From Rhodococcus sp. H36-A4 (GTDB taxonomy: Bacteria > Actinomycetota > Actinomycetes > Mycobacteriales > Mycobacteriaceae), in assembly GCF_027158005.1 (NCBI RefSeq), contig NZ_JAPVLQ010000006.1, positions 310,001 to 374,000 on the forward strand: a stretch of DNA of 64,000 bases. Reading direction: 5' to 3'. Each line of letters begins with the position of its first letter. The first letter of the stretch is position 1. The translations under genes and the position numbers were made by a program. Under the pieces are notes generated by a model, which did no database searches, was not told where the DNA came from, and was given only the letters and a program-made list of their open reading frames with translations. Positions 52,457 to 61,704 of this stretch are shown here, piece after piece.

Positions 52457-55125
52457 CGCTCGATCATCGTTCGGACCAGTCGATAGCCCTGCCCCAGCGA
52501 GACTTCGGGGAGGTACGCCCGACCGACCGCATTTCCTATGCTCGGCAATGCCGCTGGATCGGCAAAGGTCATATGCATGGACTCGTACCTCGGCTGGAAT
52601 TTCGATTTGAAGGCGAGCAGAGACCTGAATCCGTACACCGGTTCCAAGGTCCTGCCCAGCACGTCGAGCAAGCGGTCGAGCAGAGTCGAGAAGGTCGACG
52701 CATCGGCCGACGTTTCCGCGCCGCGGCCGTCGTCGATCTTGGCCAGGGGTGCACCGGACAGGCTCAAAAATCTCACACCCTCTTGCTCGAGGAGCAGAGC
52801 GGCCGATGCAATGAGGAATTCCATCGCAGGTCGAAAACCTTCAGCGCGGCGACGCATGAAATCGAGAGTCCAGCCGACGATCTCGCCGTTCTCGTATACC
52901 GGCATCCATGAGGTGATTCCGTGAACGGTCCGATGCTCGTCCACAGCGATCAGGCACCGGACGTGTGGATCGTCGACTTCTTCCAGGCCTCCGAGTGTGA
53001 AGCCCATTTCGGGCATCCCTTTATCGGCGACCCATTCCTCCGAGATCGCTGTGATCTGGTCGGTGATGGCAAGTGGAGCTTCGGGGAAGCTGATCCACTC
53101 CGCGACCACACCCGCCTTCTTTGCACGATTCAAGGCCGTCCGGACGTCTTGAAATCGTTTACCGGTGAATGCAAGATTCTCGAGGTCGAGAATTGTCTCC
53201 TCGCCGACCTGAATGCCACCCCACCCGATGCTGTCGGTGATCTCCCGCACCTGAGGTGTCACGGAGTAGAAGCATGGAATCCATCCGTTCTTCGAAGCAA
53301 ACTCGGCGAAGTCGACGACGTTGTCGTGCAGTCTTTCTCGTGGCCCTACTGGATCGCCGGTGGTCAGGGCCACGCCGGAAATGACCCGATACGCAACATA
53401 GCTCCGCGCATCGGGTGAGAACCAGTACTTGTTGCCACGCCAGGTCGTCATCCACGACAGCGCGCTGCCACTGCTGGTTGTCAGCAATTCCTTGGCCCGT
53501 TCGGTGGCGTCGGTATCGACACCGTACGCAGGGGTGAGAAAGGTATTGAGGACGAGTACGCACAGTGCAGCCCAGAACACGACCCCGGTCCATTCGAAGA
53601 GCAACGTGGTCGGAATGCTCTCGGGCAAGAACCGTGGCTCGAGCCACTGGAGATACACCGGTGGCACCAACCTCTGCGGGAAGTCCGCGAGCAATCCGAG
53701 GATCGAAGGTTCGTTGTCGAATCCCCCGCGCGCCGCGAGGCCGCCCAGAACGTACAGAACAGCCAGACCCACTGCCGATCCGACGACGGCGAAGCCCCAT
53801 GTGCGGTACGTCCCCTTCGGCGCTGAGACGTCGAAGAACTTGCGCGTCAACAGTAGAAGAACGAGAACCGCAAGGGGCAGCAGGAACGGAACAATCGTGC
53901 GGTACGCCGTCGGCGACTCCAGACCGTAGAAGACCGACTCGTCGTCACCCGATTCCACGAATCTGATCGCAAAGTTGGCCACGGACAGGATCAACAGTAC
54001 GATCTGGGCGAAAACTGTTGCGGTCCAAGCGAATTTGCGACCTCTCCGCAGCCCGTCTGCCAGAAACAGCAAGAAGATCGATGGCATCAGCGAGAGTATC
54101 GTCGGTCCCACTCCACCCAACCGCAACTCCAGAAGGCCGGTACGACATTCCGGATCCGTAGGTGAATCGGCACAGATTTCGCGCACCTCGGCGGCGGTGT
54201 ACGGAACCCCACGCACGACGTCGCGTAACACCGCGAACGGGCCGACGGCGTCAGGACTCAATGCAGCGATGACCGGACCGAGCGCACTTGCAGCCACGAT
54301 GAGCGCAACGAGCACACGACCTTCGCGCTGCGTGCCGGCGAGCCTCGGACCCCGCGCAGACCTCCCCACGATCACGGGACCGAGCAGCAATCCGACCACA
54401 GCGGACGCGAGGCGAATGACATCCTGCAAATGCCCACTGAACAGCGCCAGCGTGACCAACAACGCGAACAACCCCACGCGGATACGACGTCGCCACAAGG
54501 TGTCCATGCGAGCGCTTGCCACCATGACGACACCCACGATCCACGTCGTAGGCCCGATAGCGGTTCCGACATGCAGCCGAAAACCCCAGTCCGCGTCGAA
54601 CATCTTGGCCAAGGCTGCGACTCCGAGGCCTAGCAATGCACCCAATACCTGAGTGAGTAATGCAGCTATTGCAAACTTGACCGAACCTATCCTCCGTTCG
54701 ATCGGAGCGGCGGCCACCAGGATCGCAACGATCGCCACCACGTACCCAAGGACACCGGGCGCGACAAGCCCGGAAGTCAACGCTGTCCATACCCGGAACT
54801 CCTCGAACGGCATGATCCCGACGGCGAAGTCACGATGAACCATGTTGCGCCCGAGGCTCGCCCCGAGAATGCCGAATATCAAGACAGCGGTCAGCAATCC
54901 GAAGCTGACGGGCGCTCCCTTGGCACCGAATACGATCAGCGCCCGCAGTCGCACGAGTTGTCTTATCGCTTTGTGCCACGCGGTCACTGCTCGGAGTCGT
55001 CGCCGATCGAACCAAGACGGGGTCGCAGGAGTCGTGTCCGGTGCCGTCGCATCTTTGGATGGGACCTGTTGGTTTCCTTCGGAAATCTTGCTCACGAGAT
55101 CAGTCCCACTCTCTGCATCAGCCAC
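52453..55125 (-). CDS. Multipass membrane protein with LPG-synthase-like DUF2156 domain
   Basis: 890 residues. About 75-430 is a multipass membrane part with at least ten helices, the first six reminiscent of rhomboid-like proteins. About 560-860 is the DUF2156 GNAT-like transferase domain of lysyl-phosphatidylglycerol synthases (SWMTTWRGNKYWFS, AYRVISGVALTTGDPVG, ISEEWVADKGMPEMGFTLGG, FMRRRAEGFRPAMEFLI, FLSLSGAPLA). It probably transfers an aminoacyl group from tRNA to a membrane lipid, changing surface charge. It overlaps the upstream esterase gene by 34 bp, so they are co-transcribed. No lysyl-tRNA synthetase domain is fused, unlike LysX. Confidence 0.87.
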   Translation of the reverse strand: MADAESGTDLVSKISEGNQQVPSKDATAPDTTPATPSWFDRRRLRAVTAWHKAIRQLVRLRALIVFGAKGAPVSFGLLTAVLIFGILGASLGRNMVHRDFAVGIMPFEEFRVWTALTSGLVAPGVLGYVVAIVAILVAAAPIERRIGSVKFAIAALLTQVLGALLGLGVAALAKMFDADWGFRLHVGTAIGPTTWIVGVVMVASARMDTLWRRRIRVGLFALLVTLALFSGHLQDVIRLASAVVGLLLGPVIVGRSARGPRLAGTQREGRVLVALIVAASALGPVIAALSPDAVGPFAVLRDVVRGVPYTAAEVREICADSPTDPECRTGLLELRLGGVGPTILSLMPSIFLLFLADGLRRGRKFAWTATVFAQIVLLILSVANFAIRFVESGDDESVFYGLESPTAYRTIVPFLLPLAVLVLLLLTRKFFDVSAPKGTYRTWGFAVVGSAVGLAVLYVLGGLAARGGFDNEPSILGLLADFPQRLVPPVYLQWLEPRFLPESIPTTLLFEWTGVVFWAALCVLVLNTFLTPAYGVDTDATERAKELLTTSSGSALSWMTTWRGNKYWFSPDARSYVAYRVISGVALTTGDPVGPRERLHDNVVDFAEFASKNGWIPCFYSVTPQVREITDSIGWGGIQVGEETILDLENLAFTGKRFQDVRTALNRAKKAGVVAEWISFPEAPLAITDQITAISEEWVADKGMPEMGFTLGGLEEVDDPHVRCLIAVDEHRTVHGITSWMPVYENGEIVGWTLDFMRRRAEGFRPAMEFLIASAALLLEQEGVRFLSLSGAPLAKIDDGRGAETSADASTFSTLLDRLLDVLGRTLEPVYGFRSLLAFKSKFQPRYESMHMTFADPAALPSIGNAVGRAYLPEVSLGQGYRLVRTMIER

Positions 55126-56393
55126 GGCAATTGCTCTTTGAGACCTTCGGACCAGACGGCGAAACTGTGGCCACCCGGCACCTCGGAGTAACGGACATCC
55201 ATTCCTGCTGCCTGAGCGGCTTCGTACACCGTCTTCTGTCCTGGTTTGTAGTCGTTGTCGTCCGCTCCGACGACGAATGCGCCACCAGAATCGGGAAACT
55301 GCCTCGTCTTCAGCAAATCCATCGGATTCACTGCTAGGAATGCGGCCTCGTTCCCCCCGAACACTTCGTTCACTGTTCGGTTTCGATCGCCGAGCGTCGG
55401 CTCGAGCTGGCCCGACAGATCGAGAAATGTCGGATAGACATCAGGAAAATTTGTTGCCATCTGAAGCGAGCACGTACCGCCGTACGACAATCCACCGATC
55501 GTCCAAGTGCGCGGGTTCGAATCGACTTGGAGTCCGGATGTGAACCAATCTGGTACGTCCTTGGCCAGGTACGTCGCAACGTTGCCGAGGGCCGAGTCCA
55601 CGCAGAGCGGATTGGCAAGGGCCGACCCAGTGGCGTCCGCCACCACGACCACCGGTGCAAGACCGTCGTGATCGCGCGCAAATGCGTCCATCGTTTCGAT
55701 CAGCTTGCCCCCGTTCAGCCAATCTTCGGGTTCCCCCGGTTGGCCGGCCAGGAGCACCAGAACCGGCAGCAGTGGGCGCGGATCGACAAAATAGGCCGGC
55801 GGCAGGTACACCTGTGCATCTCGCGCACTGAATCCCGAGGCAGTTGCCGGAATCGCCACCGAGGTCAGTTTGCCGGCAGTTGGCATGTCGGCCGGAGGAC
55901 GCCAGGACGTGTCGAGTGGATCGCCGGTGACCACGCCGACTTCTGGACCGGGAAGATCCGCGAGGGAGATCCGATCGGCCGAATCGACCCCGAACACTGT
56001 GCCAACAGTGGGATACGCCGAGAACACCAGGTTTATTTGCGTGGACGCCGCAAGAACGACCAATAGCGCAGCGAGAATCGATGTCGCTCTACCCAACAAT
56101 CCCGACGCCACCATGGTTCTGGGCACCACGAGCAGCAGTGCGGCAGTTCCGATCGCGATCCATAAGTAGATCTCGACCTCGATCGGATCCGGAAACGGCC
56201 GCCACACCTTTTCCACGACGTAATAGAGAGAAAACCCGAAGACCGATGCCACCACGAGTGCGATCGGTACTGCTCGCAGGAGATACCACCTGCGCCTCGA
56301 CGCCAGTAGCCACAAGGCACCGAGGAGGCCGAGGATCGATACCAAGATCGGCGTGGTGCCGCTGATCAGCGAAAGAGACAAGATCGAGTGCAC
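55092..56393 (-). CDS. Membrane-anchored esterase (EstD/antigen 85-like alpha/beta hydrolase)
   Basis: 433 residues from the GTG at 56393, chosen for GGAGGGGGCGGA directly upstream. Four N-terminal transmembrane helices (to about residue 125) are followed by an extracytoplasmic esterase domain: LPVLVLLAGQPGEPEDW (oxyanion region), TIGGLSYGGTCSLQMATNFPDVYPTFLDLSG (nucleophile Ser in GLSYGG), GADDNDY and a final PGGHSFAVWSEGLKEQLPWL (catalytic His). It resembles the esterase D family and mycolyltransferases; removal of acyl or aminoacyl groups at the envelope would fit its overlap with the LPG-synthase-like gene. Confidence 0.87.
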   Translation of the reverse strand: MHSILSLSLISGTTPILVSILGLLGALWLLASRRRWYLLRAVPIALVVASVFGFSLYYVVEKVWRPFPDPIEVEIYLWIAIGTAALLLVVPRTMVASGLLGRATSILAALLVVLAASTQINLVFSAYPTVGTVFGVDSADRISLADLPGPEVGVVTGDPLDTSWRPPADMPTAGKLTSVAIPATASGFSARDAQVYLPPAYFVDPRPLLPVLVLLAGQPGEPEDWLNGGKLIETMDAFARDHDGLAPVVVVADATGSALANPLCVDSALGNVATYLAKDVPDWFTSGLQVDSNPRTWTIGGLSYGGTCSLQMATNFPDVYPTFLDLSGQLEPTLGDRNRTVNEVFGGNEAAFLAVNPMDLLKTRQFPDSGGAFVVGADDNDYKPGQKTVYEAAQAAGMDVRYSEVPGGHSFAVWSEGLKEQLPWLMQRVGLIS

Positions 56394-56538
56394 TCCGCCC
56401 CCTCCAGCACGTCGAAGACCGGACTCCGATGAAGTTCTGACACCACTGCAGAATAGGCATGTCGGGGTACGAAATTGGGACTGTCGATGAATTCGCCACG
56501 CAACAAGTTCGACCACGCCGCAATTCAGATCATAGATT

Positions 56539-56555
56539 TACTACATGGAGTAGTA
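56539..56555. promoter_or_regulatory. BlaI-type operator
   Basis: TACTAC-N5-GTAGTA dyad 36 bp before the blaI ATG, resembling operators of BlaI/MecI repressors. It lies between the divergent esterase and blaI genes and may control both. A weaker CTAC..GTAG copy follows at about 56571-56580. Confidence 0.75.
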
Positions 56556-56590
56556 CGCATTTGTGTCGCACTACCCGTAGACTTGTCAGA

Positions 56591-57007
56591 ATGGCAGGTC
56601 TAGGCGAACTCGAACGTGCAGTAATGGATCATCTGTGGGCTTCCACGGAGCCACAGACTGTTCGACAGGTGCACGAAGCGCTCGCCGCACATCGTGAACT
56701 GGCGTACACAACGGTGATGACCGTGCTCCAGCGGCTTGCCAAAAAGCAGCTGGTAGTTCAGCAGCGCGATGATCGCGCACACCGCTATGCCCCACTTCAC
56801 AGCCGCGACGAGTTGGTTGCGAGCCTCATGGTGGACGCTCTAGCGCAAGCACCCAAGTCCGGTGGACGAGCAGCAGCATTGGTTCACTTCGTAGGCCAAG
56901 TGGGGGCAGACGAAGCAGCGGCCCTCCGAGAAGCGCTAGCGGCTCTGGAACTGGCACAATCGGATGTACATTCGACGTCACATGTCGGAGCGCCGCAATC
57001 CGATTGA
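56591..57007 (+). CDS. blaI: BlaI/MecI/CopY-family repressor
   Basis: 138 residues from the ATG at 56591. Winged helix: GELERAVMDHLWASTEPQTVRQVHEALAAHRELAYTTVMTVLQRLAKKQLVVQQRDDRAHRYAPLHSRDELVASLM. The C-terminal helices serve dimerisation. In mycobacteria the orthologue represses beta-lactamase, its own operon and ATP-synthase genes, and is cleaved after beta-lactam signalling. Here it is autoregulated by inference (operator at 56539-56555). The M56 peptidase gene follows after 26 bp. Confidence 0.93.
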   Translation: MAGLGELERAVMDHLWASTEPQTVRQVHEALAAHRELAYTTVMTVLQRLAKKQLVVQQRDDRAHRYAPLHSRDELVASLMVDALAQAPKSGGRAAALVHFVGQVGADEAAALREALAALELAQSDVHSTSHVGAPQSD

Positions 57008-57033
57008 CCCCTGCCATCGGTTAGTGAGGACCA

Positions 57034-57996
57034 TTGAACTCCACCACTGCGCTGGTTTTCGCGGTACTCGCACTGCTTCTTGCAGGTCCCGTTCCTGCTG
57101 TGTTCTCTCGTGCAACATGGCCCTACCGCGCGCCGCGTGCAGCTCTTGTCCTCTGGCAAGCGATTGCTATCGCTGCGGTGCTCTCGGCGTTCAGCTCGGG
57201 TCTGGCCATAGGTGGCCTGTTATTGGTCCCCGGTCCGGACGGCCGTCCAACCACAGCTCCGACTGACGAAATCGAAGCACTTGGCCTGCCACTGTGGATT
57301 CTGTACGTGGTGGTGCTGGCAATCACCCTGAGCATCGGTGCGAAACTGATGTTCTCCTTCGTCCAAGTATTCGTGCGAACACGGCGTCGGCGGGCACGCC
57401 ATCGCATTCTGGTCGACCTGCTCGACCGCAGCAGCGACTCCGATCGGCCGTTCCCAGGCGTGCGAGACGCGGATGTACGTGTCCTCGATGCCGTAGAACC
57501 GATCGCTTATTGCCTACCAGGTCTTCGTCAACGGGTGGTGCTCAGCGAGGGCGTGTTGACCAATCTCAACAGGTTCGAGATCAAGGCAATCCTCAGTCAC
57601 GAACGCTCACACCTACGTTCTCGTCACGATCTCGTCCTCGAGGCGTTCACGGCAGTCAACGAGGCTTTTCCACGCATCGTCCGAAGTCGATCCGCCCTCG
57701 GTAGCGTGCAGTTGCTCGTCGAACTGCTGGCCGACGACTCTGCCGTCAAGGTCACCGGGCCGACACCGCTGGCTCGGGCACTCGTGACGTGTGCCGGATC
57801 GACCGCTCCGCGTGGTGCACTTGCGGCAGGCGGCCCGAGCACCCTGATCAGGGTGCGACGTCTCGGTGGTCCTCGTACCGATATCCGCATCAGCATTTCG
57901 GCGTACCTTGCCGCCGCGATCATTTTGGTTCTGCCGACTATTTTCGTCGCGATGCCGTGGCTCGACGAGCTCGGTCGGCTACTCGGCTCGAGTTAG
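57034..57996 (+). CDS. blaR: M56 (BlaR1-like) membrane metallopeptidase
   Basis: 320 residues with a TTG start after GAGGA. Three N-terminal helices (about 1-24, 38-62, 90-115), a cytoplasmic zincin with HERSH (LSHERSHLRSRHDL, about residue 190) and EDD-type downstream acid (VELLADDSAVKV), then a last helix near the C-terminus. It lacks the penicillin-binding sensor domain of staphylococcal BlaR1, as does the mycobacterial protein. Expected to cleave or trigger cleavage of BlaI. Forms an operon with blaI. Confidence 0.9.
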   Translation: MNSTTALVFAVLALLLAGPVPAVFSRATWPYRAPRAALVLWQAIAIAAVLSAFSSGLAIGGLLLVPGPDGRPTTAPTDEIEALGLPLWILYVVVLAITLSIGAKLMFSFVQVFVRTRRRRARHRILVDLLDRSSDSDRPFPGVRDADVRVLDAVEPIAYCLPGLRQRVVLSEGVLTNLNRFEIKAILSHERSHLRSRHDLVLEAFTAVNEAFPRIVRSRSALGSVQLLVELLADDSAVKVTGPTPLARALVTCAGSTAPRGALAAGGPSTLIRVRRLGGPRTDIRISISAYLAAAIILVLPTIFVAMPWLDELGRLLGSS

Positions 57997-58064
57997 CCGT
58001 GTCGTTCCCTCTCGGGAGTAGGACAGCTCACATATTTCGAGTCGATGAATCGAAGACCGGTCGC

Positions 58065-58275
58065 GTACAGTAGTCCTAGGTCGCCATCGCGGCCTAGTAA
58101 TTCGATAAGGCACAAACAGCCCCACTCTGCGCGAAGATCAACTGCGCAAGGATGGCCAGGTGACAGTGCCCTGGCTCGTCTCTATGTGATCTAGCTGTTT
58201 TATGTGCCCTTCTCCTGCGGGTCTTTCTCAGCTGTGGCTTCGTGGCGTGCCCGTAATCCGGAGAGGTTCAACTGC
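58065..58275 (+). promoter_or_regulatory. Long structured 5' leader of the DEAD-box helicase gene
   Basis: The gap before the helicase holds a possible -10 (TACAGT, 58065-58070) and three successive short stem-loops: 58076-58080/58093-58097, 58128-58132/58144-58148 and 58155-58160/58170-58175. Long leaders are usual for cold-induced RNA helicase genes. No known riboswitch class was recognised. Confidence 0.45.
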
Positions 58276-58279
58276 GTGA
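58202..58279 (+). other. Possible 25-codon upstream ORF overlapping the helicase start
   Basis: ATG at 58202 opens 25 codons (starting [12 protein letters not shown]) that end in a TGA overlapping the helicase GTG start by GTGA. No good ribosome-binding site precedes it. It may be a leader peptide coupling translation to the helicase, or chance. Confidence 0.3.
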
Positions 58280-59967
58280 CTCACGCTGTTTCGACTAGTA
58301 CACCAACAACACCCACCGCAGAAGAAGTACCGACCACGGTCGTCACCTTCGCCGAGCTCGGACTCCCCGAGGCGGTAGTGGCCGCTTTGGCCCGCAACTC
58401 CATCACCGTGCCTTCGCCGATTCAGGCCAAAGCACTCCCCGACGCGATTGCCGGGAAGAATGTCCTCGGACGTGCACAGACCGGCTCGGGCAAGACCCTG
58501 GCCTTCGGTCTACCAATTCTTGCTCGCCTCGCACAGCACACAGACAGGCCAGCCGCCAAGCGTCCTCGTGCGCTGGTGCTGGTTCCGACCCGTGAGCTTG
58601 CTTTCCAGGTCGTGGACTCCCTGCTCCCCTACGCCAATGCGCAGGGTCTTCGGTTGCTTGCTGCGGTTGGCGGCACGCCGTTCAACAAGCAGGTCGAGCA
58701 GCTTCGCCGAGGAGTCGACGTTCTCGTCGCGACACCAGGGCGTCTTGCCGATCACCTACGCCAGAGCACCTGTATTCTCGACTCGATCGAAATCACTGCC
58801 CTCGACGAAGCCGACCAGATGGCCGACATGGGATTCCTTCCCGAGGTGCGTGCCGTTCTGGCGGACACTCCGGCCGATGGACAGCGAATGCTGTTCTCCG
58901 CCACCCTCGATCGTGAAGTCCAGTCACTCGTTCGCCAGTTCCTTCCTGATCACGTCGAGCACTCGACGCAGGACGGCAAGGCCAGCGTCAACACGATGGA
59001 TCACTACATGCTGATGGTCGATCGCGGCCAGAAGGATGTAGTTCTCTCCGAGATCGGTGCGCGCGAGGGCAGGACGATCATGTTCGCTCGGACCAAACTT
59101 GGATGCGACGGCATCACCGACCGCCTCCGCGCTCTTGGCATCGCCGCAGAGTCTCTCCACGGCGGCAAGGCCCAGAACCAGCGCACCCGCGTCCTCGAGC
59201 GATTCAAGGCCGGGCGCACGCCTGTTCTGGTCGCAACGGACGTCGCGGCCCGTGGAATTCACGTCGACGGAATCGATCTGGTCGTTCACGTCGATCCACC
59301 CGCAGATCACAAGGACTACCTTCACCGCGCAGGCCGTACCGCCCGTGCAGGCGAAAAGGGCACAGTCGTTGCGATCGTCCTGCCGAACCAGCGTCGACAG
59401 GTTCAGCGTCTGACCGGAATGGCTGGAGTCAAGGCGACTTCGGTCAACGTCGCACCAGGCTCGGCCGAGCTCAACAGCATCACCGGAGCGAAGAAGCCCA
59501 CGGGCGACCCATTGCGCGCCGAAAGCAGTGCGCCGAGGGACCGACGCGACAGCCGCCCTCGTTCGGGTGGCTACCAGGGCGATCGGTCGAGTTCGGGTGG
59601 CTACCAGGGCGATCGGTCGAGTTCGGGTGGCTACCAGGGCGATCGGTCGAGTTCGGGTGGCTACCAGGGCGACCGTCCCCGCACCGGCGGTTACCAGGGC
59701 GACCGTCCCCGCACCGGCGGTTACCAGGGCGACCGACCCCGCACCGGCGGCTACCAGGGCGACCGACCCCGCACCGGCGGCTACCAGGGTGACCGTCCCC
59801 GCACCGGCGGCTACCAGGGCGACCGACCGAGTTCGGGCGGCTACCAGGGCGACCGCCCCCGCACGCAGTCGACATTCGTCCGCGAAGAGTCGAAGACAAG
59901 CGGATTTCGTAGCCGCACCGATCGCCGCTCGTACGACGGCTTCGACGGGCCTGCGCGCGATCACTGA
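58276..59967 (+). CDS. DEAD-box RNA helicase with repetitive Gly/Arg-rich tail
   Basis: 563 residues from the GTG at 58276, preceded by GGAGAGG. Helicase motifs in order: Q motif [44 protein letters not shown] in [38 protein letters not shown] and HRAGRTAR. After about residue 400 the tail becomes disordered and contains ten 10-residue repeats of the form [10 protein letters not shown] (about 429-528), giving a basic RGG-like RNA-binding tail. Similar to CsdA/RhlE-type helicases acting in cold adaptation and rRNA or mRNA remodelling. A strong intrinsic terminator follows. Confidence 0.95.
   Translation: MTHAVSTSTPTTPTAEEVPTTVVTFAELGLPEAVVAALARNSITVPSPIQAKALPDAIAGKNVLGRAQTGSGKTLAFGLPILARLAQHTDRPAAKRPRALVLVPTRELAFQVVDSLLPYANAQGLRLLAAVGGTPFNKQVEQLRRGVDVLVATPGRLADHLRQSTCILDSIEITALDEADQMADMGFLPEVRAVLADTPADGQRMLFSATLDREVQSLVRQFLPDHVEHSTQDGKASVNTMDHYMLMVDRGQKDVVLSEIGAREGRTIMFARTKLGCDGITDRLRALGIAAESLHGGKAQNQRTRVLERFKAGRTPVLVATDVAARGIHVDGIDLVVHVDPPADHKDYLHRAGRTARAGEKGTVVAIVLPNQRRQVQRLTGMAGVKATSVNVAPGSAELNSITGAKKPTGDPLRAESSAPRDRRDSRPRSGGYQGDRSSSGGYQGDRSSSGGYQGDRSSSGGYQGDRPRTGGYQGDRPRTGGYQGDRPRTGGYQGDRPRTGGYQGDRPRTGGYQGDRPSSGGYQGDRPRTQSTFVREESKTSGFRSRTDRRSYDGFDGPARDH
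59562..59861 (+). repeat. Ten tandem 30-bp repeats within the helicase gene
   Basis: Each unit encodes GGYQGDR plus three residues. The first three linkers are SSS (codons TCG-AGT-TCG), the next five PRT, then PSS. Neighbouring copies are nearly identical in DNA, including third positions, indicating recent slippage or unequal exchange. Copy number is expected to vary between strains. Confidence 0.95.
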
Positions 59968-60010
59968 TAGTTGATCGGTTCAGTTCATTCGAAGGTTCAG
60001 TTCATTCGAT

Positions 60011-60053
60011 AATGGAGGGCACGGCTTCGTAAGAAGCAGTGCCCTCCATTTTT
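60011..60053 (+). terminator. Intrinsic terminator of the DEAD-box helicase gene
   Basis: 12-bp perfect stem (60011-60022 and 60039-60050) ending in a run of five T residues (60049-60053). Confidence 0.93.
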
Positions 60054-60162
60054 GGTTGCTGCATCCGTCTGAGCTCTGTCGGGCACCAAATTCCGCTGAC
60101 TCGATCGACGCGATGCGCGTGCCTGGCTTTCGTTTGTGCGCTCGGCAAGGAAAGCTGTACTC

Positions 60163-61614
60163 ATGACCTCAGCAGTGGACTCGTCAGAACTCGCCCAGAT
60201 CGGTGTCACCGGCCTTGCAGTGATGGGCTCGAACATCGCCAGGAACTTCGCGCATCACGGACACACGGTTGCGCTTCACAATCGCAGCATTTCCAAAACG
60301 GATGCACTCATCGAAGCGCACGGTAGCGAAGGCAAGTTCATTCGCACTGAGACGATCGAAGAATTCGTCGCCGCACTGCAGAAGCCTCGCCGAGTCTTGA
60401 TCATGGTCAAAGCCGGTGAGCCGACCGACGCTGTGATCGAAGAACTTGCCGGTGCCATGGAACAGGGCGACATCATCATCGACGGCGGAAACGCACTATA
60501 TACAGACACGATCAGACGCGAAGCTTCACTGAAGGAGCGTGGACTGCTGTTCGTCGGCGCGGGAATCTCCGGTGGCGAAGAAGGCGCGCTCAACGGTCCG
60601 TCGATCATGCCCGGTGGTCCAGTCGAGTCCTACAAGGCACTCGGCCCGCTCCTCGAATCTATTGCGGCACAGGTCGATGGAACACCGTGTTGCACGCACA
60701 TCGGCCCGGACGGTTCCGGGCACTTCGTCAAGATGGTGCACAACGGCATCGAGTACGCCGACATGCAGTTGATCGGCGAGGCGTACAACCTTTTCCGTGA
60801 TGCGCTGGCCTACTCACCCGCCCAGGTTGCGGACGTTTTCACCGAGTGGAACAAGGGTGACCTCGAAAGCTACCTCGTCGAGATCACAGCAGAGGTCCTT
60901 CGACAGGTCGACGCGAAAACAGGCCAGCCGTTGGTCGACGTCATCGTCGACGCCGCCGAGCAGAAGGGCACCGGCCGGTGGACGGTCAAGGCCGCTCTCG
61001 ACCTCGGTGTGCCGGTGACCGGGATCGCCGAAGCCGTGTTTGCACGCGCACTCTCCGGCTCGCGCGCGCAGCGCGAGGCGGCTGTCGGGTTGGCGTCGGG
61101 CGTACTCGCAGACAAGCCGACTGATGCCGAGCAGTTCACGCACGACATCAGTCGGGCGTTGTACGCGTCCAAGATCGTTGCGTACGCCCAGGGTTTCGAT
61201 CAGATCGCGGCTGGCAGCACCGAATACGACTGGAACCTCCACCCGGGTGATCTCGCCACGATCTGGCGCGGAGGCTGCATCATCCGTGCGCGCTTCCTCA
61301 ACCGAATCAAAGATGCGTACGAAGACAATTCCTCGCTTCCGAGCTTGATTCTCGCGCCGTACTTCCGTGACGCGATCGAGGACGCAATCGACAGCTGGCG
61401 TCGAGTCGTCATCACCGCGGCGTCACTCGGCATTCCGGTGCCCGCGTTCGCCTCTTCTCTGGCGTATTACGACGCACTTCGCGCCGAGCGGCTCCCCGCC
61501 GCATTGACGCAGGGCCAGCGAGATTTCTTCGGCGCGCACACCTACGAGCGCATCGATTCCGAGGGCAAGTTCCACACGCTCTGGAGCGGTGACCGAAGCG
61601 AAGTTCAAGCCTGA
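60163..61614 (+). CDS. gnd: 6-phosphogluconate dehydrogenase, decarboxylating
   Basis: 483 residues from the ATG at 60163; an upstream GTG at 60136 would add nine. NADP-binding Rossmann start GVTGLAVMGSNIARNFAHHGH, then GAGISGGEEGALNGPSIMPGG, catalytic HFVKMVHNGIEYADMQLIGE (Lys and Asn) and the C-terminal all-helical domain with WRGGCIIRARFL. Converts 6-phosphogluconate to ribulose 5-phosphate with NADPH formation in the pentose phosphate pathway; long, dimeric class. A gnd-blaR-blaI neighbourhood is also found in mycobacteria. Confidence 0.97.
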   Translation: MTSAVDSSELAQIGVTGLAVMGSNIARNFAHHGHTVALHNRSISKTDALIEAHGSEGKFIRTETIEEFVAALQKPRRVLIMVKAGEPTDAVIEELAGAMEQGDIIIDGGNALYTDTIRREASLKERGLLFVGAGISGGEEGALNGPSIMPGGPVESYKALGPLLESIAAQVDGTPCCTHIGPDGSGHFVKMVHNGIEYADMQLIGEAYNLFRDALAYSPAQVADVFTEWNKGDLESYLVEITAEVLRQVDAKTGQPLVDVIVDAAEQKGTGRWTVKAALDLGVPVTGIAEAVFARALSGSRAQREAAVGLASGVLADKPTDAEQFTHDISRALYASKIVAYAQGFDQIAAGSTEYDWNLHPGDLATIWRGGCIIRARFLNRIKDAYEDNSSLPSLILAPYFRDAIEDAIDSWRRVVITAASLGIPVPAFASSLAYYDALRAERLPAALTQGQRDFFGAHTYERIDSEGKFHTLWSGDRSEVQA

Positions 61615-61636
61615 ATCAAACCGAACACGGCCGTAG

Positions 61637-61676
61637 GGTGCGATGGCAACCACTTGTCGATGGTTGCCATCGCACC
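61637..61676. terminator. Bidirectional hairpin between gnd and the DUF4262 gene
   Basis: 16-bp perfect arms (61637-61652 and 61661-61676) with an 8-base loop between two convergent genes; no T-run. Confidence 0.75.
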
Positions 61677-61704
61677 GTCGCCCAACATGATCCGAATGTC
61701 GTAT

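Noticed and set aside
59562-59861. Regular 30-bp repeats as a CRISPR array
   Set aside because: Repeats are contiguous without unique spacers and lie in frame in a helicase gene.
58924-59964. Minus-strand open frame with repeated [10 protein letters not shown]-like units
   Set aside because: The repetition is the complement of the helicase tail repeats; there is no start context or family match.
59977-60009. Two 16-bp direct repeats (GGTTCAGTTCATTCGA) after the helicase stop
   Set aside because: Probably a small slippage duplication just before the terminator; no other copies and no role seen.
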